Origin: Artemisia argyi
Lineage: Eukaryota; Streptophyta; Magnoliopsida; Asterales; Asteraceae
Assembly (NCBI GenBank): GCA_030686995.1
Contig: CM060709.1
Coordinates: 304,433,857-304,497,856, forward strand
Length of the DNA: 64,000 nucleotides
Direction of reading: 5' to 3'
Part shown: positions 56,606 through 64,000 of the stretch, piece by piece
Numbering within the stretch: the stretch's first letter is position 1
Layout of the letters: the number at the start of each line of letters is the position of its first letter
The notes under the pieces: generated by a model
Seen by the model: the letters and a program-made list of their open reading frames with translations, nothing else
What the model was told of the DNA's origin: nothing
Databases searched by the model: none
Made by a program: the position numbers and the translations under genes

Positions 56606-58514
56606 AGATAATTCAATCTCTAATAGAAACTCATGATAAAAGAATTAAGATTATCATGATCTATGCTTTTATATGATTGTCTAACCTTCTTGGATATATG
56701 AGTAATTGAGTTTCAAAGCGTGTCGTCAAACCAAGATTTTACACATTGTGTTTATCCTCTTGATAGCATCTCTATGCAATTTAAAAGGTACGCATTACTT
56801 CAACTTGACTTTGATTGTCTCTTGTTTCTAGCATTATGTGTTGGAATATGTGTTATTAGTAATACTCTAAAAGTGTTTACTTGCTATTAGTAATAACTAA
56901 GATTAGATTCTATGCAACAATGAATTTCGTCATTAGTACTAGTAGGAGATATAAGGTGCTTTGGTTCTTTAACCATCAAGAGATAAACACGAGAAACTCT
57001 TGAGTGAGTCTCACTCAACTTTTGCTTACAAGTAAGCTAACTAAGAATTTCCTAAGTGTTAAAATGTCTAACACTTTTGTGATGCTTGCAAAACAAACCT
57101 TTGTTAAACAACATTCTCAAACACCATACTTTGAGTCTTAAATTGTGTTTTTCTTCGATCACTCCTTTATGATAATCTCACATAAAACACACAAGGTGAA
57201 ATAAATCAAATTAGCGTACATTAGAATGTGTGAAAGAAAATGAGTTTTCAACATCTAGGATTTACACATCAAATGTGACACTTAGTCTTATGATGTTGTA
57301 TCTCTTGGACTTTTTCAAAATAAGTAGAGTTCATAGTGTCTTAAGTAAGAAAACCCAAAGAGTCAAGGAGTTGTTGAATATAACATTTAACGAGTAATCT
57401 CCTGCTTCTAAGATATCATCTTTGGTAGATGATGACTTAGTCGAAAGTCCAATGATGGCAAGACAAGTATGTTGTGTAAAACATTAAGAATAAAAGTACA
57501 AAATAACATCTTCTCACCTTGAGTCAAACATTGAATCAAGCAAAATTGACATAAGTTATAAAACTTGATTTATAGGTCATAGTTTTGTCTAAACAAATTC
57601 AACAAAAACAGTTTTTGGAATTTAGAGTAAAACAACTAGGGAAACAAAATAGATGTTTCGAAGTAATCATGTGATTATAAGTGTCAATATTTGAAAGTCG
57701 TTTTGATAATAAAAGCAAGCTCCAAAAGCAAGGGATTTTAACTTAAATACATTCCTAGTTACTCTCTTGTTCTCAATGGTTAAGTTATTGATGACTTATC
57801 AAGAATGAGATTAGTAAATCCGTAGGTAAAACTAAACGTAGAGAAATGTTCGGAAGACTACTTGTTCTCATAACAATTAGATTCAACATTATGTTTAGTG
57901 TTTGTTTATGTGCTCGTTTTAAAGAAGATCCTAAACAACTCTTTAGTTGAGCTTGTTTGGATACATCGTAAGGTAATACACAACTAGGATTATGGTATCC
58001 CAAAAGAACGGGAATAGAAACCATAGTGTATGCCAAATGGAATTATGCCGGTAATAAGTTGATAAGAAAAGCACAAGTGGTACTTGCACTTTTATACTTA
58101 CTTACCCAATGATTCTCCAAAACACGTAAGGTTCTCAAATTGGTTTCGGATGGAGAAGCACATTAACAAGCTCCGCTTGAACAAGCTAATACGCGTCAAC
58201 AACGGAATTCTTTTATCAACATTGTTATCTCTTCAACAAAGGAAGCATCGACTTCAGCGACATTTCAATCCATTATGTTCTCAATTGACATATTGTGATC
58301 CATCATCATCGTCTTGGTAAAAATGTTCATTGAGGAACATCTTAACTAAGAACGTCTTATAAGTTAACCATTCTATCAACGTTTTCACAAAATCTCTTGA
58401 ATAAGAAGCATTCATCATCCCTAGGCTTAGTCGAAGACTCATAAGACCTAAGACCTTAGTTTTGAACATTAGGATAAAACCACAAAAATCAAGACAATCC
58501 CTTTTGAATTTTTC
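56606..58514. other. Internal region of the LTR element without recognisable coding
   Basis: Replaces the pol region expected here. All frames are interrupted; short ORFs at 57785-58036 and 58084-58320 have no domain. Confidence 0.5.
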
Positions 58515-58590
58515 CTGCAGCCCCCACGGTACCCTCAGACCATATGGGCGGAACCCTCTTTTTGGTTCCGCCTGGTCCGCCAAAGCTACA
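58515..58590. promoter_or_regulatory. GC-rich hairpin module, internal copy 1 (upstream of the transposon-protein ORF)
   Basis: Starts CTGCAGCCCCCACGGTACC and contains GGGCGGAACCC and GGTTCCGCCTGGTCCGCC, matching the LTR module. The following TTTCAAAACCAAACACCCTC resembles the bases after the LTR TATA box. It may be a captured piece of LTR promoter. Confidence 0.6.
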
Positions 58591-58730
58591 TAATGTTTTA
58601 TTTTAATTTCAAAACCAAACACCCTCTTAACTTAATCATTCACTTTCAAACAGCCATCACCCTTTCAAAAACACATAACCACACGAAATTTAGGGCTTTC
58701 AATCCAACCTCTTCAAATCCAACTAACTTT

Positions 58731-59263
58731 GTAAGTGTTCTAATCACAATTGTATTTTTTATTCAAGTATAACATTCTTATTTACATTCATTAACTAGAA
58801 TCTTAGGGTTTATGCATAAAACTTCTTGATTCATGAAAAACTTGGTGGCTAGTCAATCATGTCTTCCATTAGTTAAGAATTGTATCCTTTTTATTACTTT
58901 GATTTGCCAAACACACCAAGTGCATTGTCTTTCAAAAATCGCAATCCAAGACTAGAACATGATTCATCACCACATTGTTAAAACAAATGAAAAAACATCA
59001 TTAAAACATCACTTGCATACTATCTCTTGAATGCTAAAGAGGATACATAACTAATATGTATTTTCGGGTACATTCAATCGAAGACACATTCAATTAGGAG
59101 AGTGTTGGTTATCTTTTGTTTTTATAACAAAACGTGCAAGATAAAACAATTTGGGAATCAAAATGAGTCAAGATAACCAAGTCTCCACATTGTTTGCATA
59201 TAGGAACATATTAGAACATCCACATTGTTAAAAGTCATTAACATATAATTTTGTGTTTTCTAG
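58731..59263 (+). other. Candidate 5'-UTR intron of the transposon-protein ORF
   Basis: Donor CTTT|GTAAGT at 58731 and acceptor TTTTGTGTTTTCTAG ending at 59263, nine bases before the ATG at 59272. Not proven. Confidence 0.4.
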
Positions 59264-59271
59264 GAATCAAC

Positions 59272-60381
59272 ATGCCTCACGCAAATAAATCCGATCACAA
59301 GGAAACCCTTAAGTACATGCCCAAACACCATATGACCAAAGGTCTCAACAAAGTTCAAGTAGAAACTTTTAAGGCATTAGAAAAACGCTATGTTCACGAA
59401 GGTAGAACAATTGATCCATCCTTTCTAGAAGGAACATCTATTCGCCAAAACTTTGCCGCAATCAACTTTGATTGTCTCCTTGATATCGATGAGCCAATTT
59501 GTCCTAGGTTCATCTTAGAATTCTATGCAACCGTAAACCTTTCCACAAATGATTTTGGTAAGTTATCATTAAACTTCACAACCAATCAAATACCAAACTT
59601 CCTAGATTTGAAAGACTTAGCTATCATTTTTGGTGTCCCATATGCGGGTACTTGTCTCTACACGGATAAGTGACCCATTTCAAGCCTTGACTCAATTGAG
59701 CATTTTCATCCATACGACACCCCTCTAGCGAGTAAGGAAACAATTAAGGAACATCTCTTCGTTAGAACCTCTACCACTAGGAAAAATCGTTCGGGGAATA
59801 TTGTGGATAAAGATCCTTTTGGTATGGAGCTCAATGAGCTTAAACCACAATTTAAGAAGTGGGAAGAAATTCTTAGAGCTAACGTCATAAGTACCATAGG
59901 AAATAGAGATCATGTCAACACATGCCTTTGCTACATGCTCTATAGCATTTTCACCGGTCAACCCTTCAACTTAGCCTACTACCTAGCCAAAAGAATGGCC
60001 GACATACCCTTAGTTAGAACAACCGCTCTTCCTTATGGAATGCTTCTTACTCGCCTCTTTAGAGCAATCTCACCCATTCCTCCAAACGATAATGGAATGC
60101 GCCTTGACTATTCTCTCGTTCCTCACATCTTCGTTCCTCTAAGTGATAAACGAGTTTTCAAAGGTAAGGGAAAACATACTCGCTCACCTACACCATCATC
60201 ATCATCATCCGACATGAGTGAGGACGATAAACTTCCTAACTCTAAGTTACCTCCTTTAGAATACCTTCAAGCACTCCCCATCGTTGACAATGCATCCAAA
60301 GAGTTCAAGCAAACCAAAGGAATGTTCAAGTGCTTTGGAAGGTACCTAAGCAAGCTCAATAAGAAGATAGACCAGTTGTGA
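59272..60381 (+). pseudogene. Putative plant transposon protein-like ORF with one in-frame TGA
   Basis: One frame of 370 codons from ATG 59272 (which aligns with the start of the homologue at 841; an in-frame upstream start at 59251 is less likely) to TGA 60379. It is broken only by a TGA at 59671-59673, at the position where the homologue has a Trp (TNEWDLESL against TDK*PISSLDS), so a single G-to-A change explains it. Motifs: YVHEGR, INFDCLLDIDEPICPRFI, NLAYYLAKRM, LPYGMLLTRLF; then a Ser-rich acidic linker and a basic coiled tail. It lies in the place of pol in a non-autonomous SIRE-like element. The function is unknown. It is either a fresh pseudogene or read through. Confidence 0.75.
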
Positions 60382-60734
60382 GAAGATTAAGGAGTGTTTG
60401 GCTTATGAATGTTTTAGAACCTTTTATGTGTTAAACTACGTGATTTGTATTGTTTTTCACTTACATGTTTTATTACATTTGTCAGATTATGTTTGTATGA
60501 GCTTTTATGCATAATGACAATGTTTGAGGTATTTGTCATTTTTTTTATGCTTATGGAAATTCTTACTAAGTATAGTGAAATCCTCGACCTCAAGGTCAAA
60601 GTCCTATGATATGTGTGTTTACGTGTCTAATTTTTGCGTTACCTAACCAGAAATGCATTATCTTTTTGATTTTAGGAATTTTCGAAAATTTTGAAAATCG
60701 TCTCGTGGGTCAAAATCGCGGACTGCCAAATTTT
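60382..60734. other. Spacer after the transposon-protein ORF
   Basis: AT-rich, no gene; acts as the 3' flank of the ORF. Confidence 0.4.
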
Positions 60735-60878
60735 TCAGCCCTGGCGGATCTGACAGTACCCAAAATTGAGTTCCGCCAGTGTATTTTCTGGGTAACCCAT
60801 AATTGGCCCAACGGACCAGACGGAACCCAAAACAGGGTTCCGCCTGTGTACCGCGAGGGTTTCGCCAGACACCTGCAG
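60735..60878. promoter_or_regulatory. GC-rich hairpin module, internal copy 2 (upstream of the Pro/Ser-rich ORF)
   Basis: CAGCCCTGGCGGATCTGAC to ACCTGCAG, longer than the LTR form. Contains GGAACCCAAAACAGGGTTCC and TTCCGCC pairs and ends CGCCAGACACCTGCAG, like the LTR module end GCCAGACCTGCAG. Confidence 0.6.
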
Positions 60879-61357
60879 AAATTTTTTATCATTTTTCTTA
60901 AGTCCAAAACTTGTAAAGTGTCAAACCATTATCCTAAGTTAGAAACATCTTCCATTAACTCCAATAACCATATTAGAACAACCCTCACTCACTAAAACAA
61001 TTAGGAAGTCACTTCCCTCCAAAAATTCAAATTCAAACATAACTAACTCAAGGAACCCTTTTAAAGGATCCTTCAAACCATTGAAACATTTTCAACCAAA
61101 TAACATCCCATGATCACAAAGCATTGAGTGCATATGTTGGTCTTTCACTCCACCTTATTCCATTGGATTGACATCAAATGATGTGACATGGTCATGAAAA
61201 TCATTTGAAACCTCAATCTTTGAATGGTAGAACATCAAATCCAAACACCCATTTCAACATCTTTTCCATCCTATAAATTTGAAGGTTTTGCAACAATTCA
61301 AATCACACCATCACCATCAAAATTCTTCTCTCAAAACATCAAAACCACACCTTTAAA
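60879..61357 (+). promoter_or_regulatory. Leader/promoter of the Pro/Ser-rich ORF
   Basis: CTATAAATTT at 61271-61280 lies about 80 bases upstream of ATG 61358, followed by an A/C-rich leader typical of a plant 5' UTR. No other signal seen. Confidence 0.45.
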
Positions 61358-62530
61358 ATGACTAAATCCAACACATCATCCGAGTCATCAAAATCCTTCT
61401 CAAAAACTACGAGGATTAGTGTTAAACTTTGTTGCTTCAACAAAACCGTCAAGTCAAGCTCATCTTCTTCAAGTGATGCTTCGCTTAACATTTCTTCACC
61501 TATCCAAGATTTCCTTAACCTCACTACCTCAACACCATCCTCAACGCATTGCAATACTAATGTAATCACCTTTCAAGATTTGCTTAATCTTGACATTCCA
61601 ACACCCTCTCCAACACATTGCTACACAAACATAGCCACCATTCCCTCACCAACTAGACCTTCATGTGATTCAACATCACCATCAAAAACTCCATCACCTC
61701 AATCACCAACAATTTCACCAATGAAACTTTTCCATACACCACCAACATCACCACTACCCTATTTGGAAACATTAGAAGACCTATCACCTAAATTATCAAA
61801 CTCACCATCCTTGTCACTCTTTGACACCATTGCTCAAATGGAAACCCAGCAACAACCTAGTGAGCAATTAGATGATGAACCCCATCAACCATCATTAGTA
61901 GAACGATTGGCTTACCTTTATGCTAGACCATCAATCTTTTCAAATGATCAAGGTCATACACACTCACAATCATTTGTGTTTCACCCAATTTACAAAGACC
62001 TTCATGGTAATTCTTCCGGCGAACCAAGCTTCCGCCATTTTGTTCAAAACCATAAACCACAACAACAACCAAAACATCAACAACCATCACCACAAGAACC
62101 TTCCCAACAATTTGAATCTCTACTTTCTTCTTATAAGAAAATAGAAGCATCCATATGGGAAAAACCTCCAAACCTTAATGATGAGATTGACACTCATTTA
62201 AACCACCTTCATGCCTTCAAACGTATGGTTGACTCTCAAATCAACCATATTACGGTTTTACAAACAACGCTACACTCAACTAATGAAGGAAGCAAAAACA
62301 CCTCTCAACCATCAACATTTGCTCCTTTAAGTTCAAACCATCCACCATCAACAAATCAAACCTCTCTTCCACCAAACTTTCCCCGCCATGGTTGCGGACA
62401 TTGAGAAAGAACCGCTCACATTAGTGAAGGGTGTCGAACGGAAATTCGCGAGCTATCCGAAGAAATGAGGTTTATCCTAAACCACATTTTGGACCATCTA
62501 CAATCCTTGTCTCACCCACCTCAACCTTAG
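61358..62530 (+). pseudogene. Pro/Ser/Gln-rich ORF of the LTR element, with late in-frame TGA
   Basis: 348 codons from ATG 61358 to TGA 62402. The same frame then runs on for about 41 codons (ERTAHISEGCRTEIRELSEE...) to a TAG at about 62528, so the original product was probably near 390 residues and the TGA may derive from CGA. It has a Ser-rich basic N-terminus, a long Thr/Pro/Ser region (PTPSPTHC repeated), a Gln/His/Pro tract (QPKHQQPSPQEPSQQ) and a C-terminal helical region (FKRMVDSQINHITVLQTTL). No known domain and no membrane segment. The position before the 3' LTR is where SIRE-type elements can carry an env-like ORF, but nothing here looks like an envelope. Function unknown. Confidence 0.6.
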
Positions 62531-63399
62531 AGTCTCCAAAATGAAACAAAATCGTTTCTTTTGGAAAACGTTTCCCATTTAAACCAACAAACCAAAAACC
62601 GTGTCATCCTTTCAACCTTCAAAATAAAGCCCGCTACAACCTCCATCACACATTTTCATCCTTAAACAACCTTAGCCTTGTTTTTGGAAAATGTTTCTCA
62701 TTAAGGAAAATGATGATTTCCCCGTAGCTTTTTATATTCTTAGTTTATTTTTAGTTTTTCTTTATTTTTAGAAGTAGGATGGTGTCATCCAAATTTCTTG
62801 TCTTTGACTTTTTAAGAGTCAAAATTTTACATGAAATAAATTTCATTCTACTACAAGGTTTGCATTGTTTGTTTACCATTTAGGTATGATGAGTGAACTT
62901 TTCCTTGCTATGGTAGCATACATATATCTTGTATGTTAGAAACTATCCTTTCTTTTTGTAGGATCATTATCCATGTTTTCCTTCCTTGATACTCCATTTA
63001 GGGGAGTAATATTCAAGGGGGAGCATGAGTATGACATTATTACACTCCACAACTCTTAGTTGTGTTTTAGACATGAAATGCTTTCATGACTAGTCTTGTG
63101 CGACAACCAACTTTTTTTTCTTGTAAGTTCAAAATCTATGTCTCCTCTCTTGGCACTCCATTTAGGGGGAGTATCGTCCAAGGGGGAGCAAGTGCTTACT
63201 TCCGCCTCGCTACTCTTCTTTTTGTTTCGACAAAAAGGGGGAGAATTTATATATAAACTTGTTTCAATTTTTTTTTTTGCATATCACATCATCTTAGCAA
63301 AAATAAGTTTTTATACTAACTTTATAAGACTTAACACTAAAACTAGTGACTTACTTATAAATAAAGTTTATGTTTTGTCATCAACAAAAAGGGGGAGAT
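62531..63399 (+). mobile_element. 3' internal region and polypurine tract of the LTR element
   Basis: Non-coding. From 62952 it is nearly identical to 53694-54144. The polypurine tract AAAAAGGGGGAGAT at 63386-63399 abuts the 3' LTR. The ORF at 63096-63476 is an artefact across the junction. Confidence 0.8.
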
Positions 63400-64000
63400 T
63401 GTTAATACAAATATCGCCTAAAAACGTTATTTATATTTTACGATCTTTGCTAAGTTTTGCTAATGACAAAGTATGAACTTTAGCTATGAGTAAATCATCA
63501 CTTTAAGTGTTTAAGTCTTGTTTAACTAAGGTTTACATTTCCTTTTAAACAAAATATTGTTTTTATTTCTTAAATTAGAAAGTGTCTTGTCACATCACAT
63601 TTATTTCTTAAAATAGTAATGTCACATCACATTTAGGGCAAGCTTTGTCAATATACATTTATGGTAAGAAAGAGTGTTTGACTAACCATATGTTTGCTTG
63701 CAAGACTTGTGTTTGGCTAAGTGTAATGAGATGTGACCTTGTTTGGTTTGGAAGATTTATTGCAAAACCAACTGCAGCCCTGACGGAACCCATCTGATGG
63801 TTCCGCCTGATCCGCCAGACCTGCAGAATGGTTTGCTATAAATACCAAACCATTTGTTAGTTTTGGGTCACCCCTTTAGGACATATTTTCATATACTCTC
63901 TCAAACTAACTCAGTAACATTTGACTTGTGTGATTCTCTTATGTAGCAAGGGACTTCACAAGATCATTCAAGAAGTTACAAGCTTCAACTCTAAAGTTGC
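63400..64000 (+). mobile_element. 3' LTR of the SIRE-like element, cut by the window edge
   Basis: Starts TGTTAATACAAATATC and matches 54145-54766 closely. The GC-rich module (63772-63826) is shorter by about 22 bases, and TATAAATA is at 63837-63844. Confidence 0.9.

Noticed and set aside
61358..62404. Possible env-like glycoprotein in the SIRE-like element
   Set aside because: The position would fit, but there is no signal peptide, membrane segment or Cys pattern; kept as an ORF of unknown function.

Overview
This is nuclear DNA from a flowering plant. The evidence is an intact SBT1-type subtilase, a cytosolic-type tRNA-Ser, plant introns (GT...AG), and dense Copia, MULE, hAT, Harbinger and Helitron material in AT-rich sequence. 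The gag proteins and the FAR1/MULE-OTU transposase resemble those common in asterids, possibly Asteraceae; that family-level guess is an inference. Only three loci look like host protein genes: the subtilase at 12677-14977, a two-exon 125-aa gene at 20673-21344, and a two-exon membrane-protein gene at 41052-42636. Everything else recognisable is transposon-derived.

1-12.6 kb: a minus-strand ORF (1-841, running off the edge) of the 'putative plant transposon protein' type. It is followed by a long gene-free stretch, then a minus-strand SIRE-like LTR (about 5478-7297) carrying a nested hAT-type MITE. Next comes a plus-strand Copia LTR with primer-binding site and a decayed gag, itself split by a 1.46-kb insertion with a 5-bp target duplication. 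A gypsy-like LTR candidate (11509-12026) precedes the subtilase.

12.6-29.5 kb: subtilase, tRNA-Ser(GCU), several small MITEs with clear target-site duplications, the 125-aa gene, a Helitron 3' end, two Harbinger-like elements that carry only relics of the Myb/SANT-like ORF1, and three long foldback elements.

29.58-39.97 kb: a Helitron of about 10.4 kb (starts TC, ends hairpin plus CTAG, sits between A and T). It splits a foldback element whose two halves rejoin exactly when compared with two paralogous copies in the same window. No Rep/helicase is seen. It carries a 6.3-kb MULE with matching 35-bp terminal repeats, encoding a FAR1/DDE transposase fused to an OTU cysteine-protease domain and a separate GRF-zinc-finger/coiled-coil protein. 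Also inside are a terminal-inverted-repeat unit with 134-bp tandem repeats and a hAT-type MITE.

40.4-46.4 kb: a large inverted duplication (arms about 2.1 kb, spacer about 1.85 kb). Each arm carries the membrane-protein gene with a hAT-type MITE in its intron a few bases from the splice donor. The left copy is open; the right copy is frameshifted and truncated.

53.7-64 kb: a non-autonomous SIRE-like LTR element in tandem arrangement (3' internal tail, LTR, internal region, second LTR cut by the window edge). Its gag is a relic and no pol is seen. Instead it carries a second 'plant transposon protein' ORF homologous to the one at 1-841 and a Pro/Ser/Gln-rich ORF. A GC-rich hairpin module found in both LTRs recurs upstream of each of these ORFs. 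This element class and the Helitron/MULE composite are the most noteworthy structures in the window.
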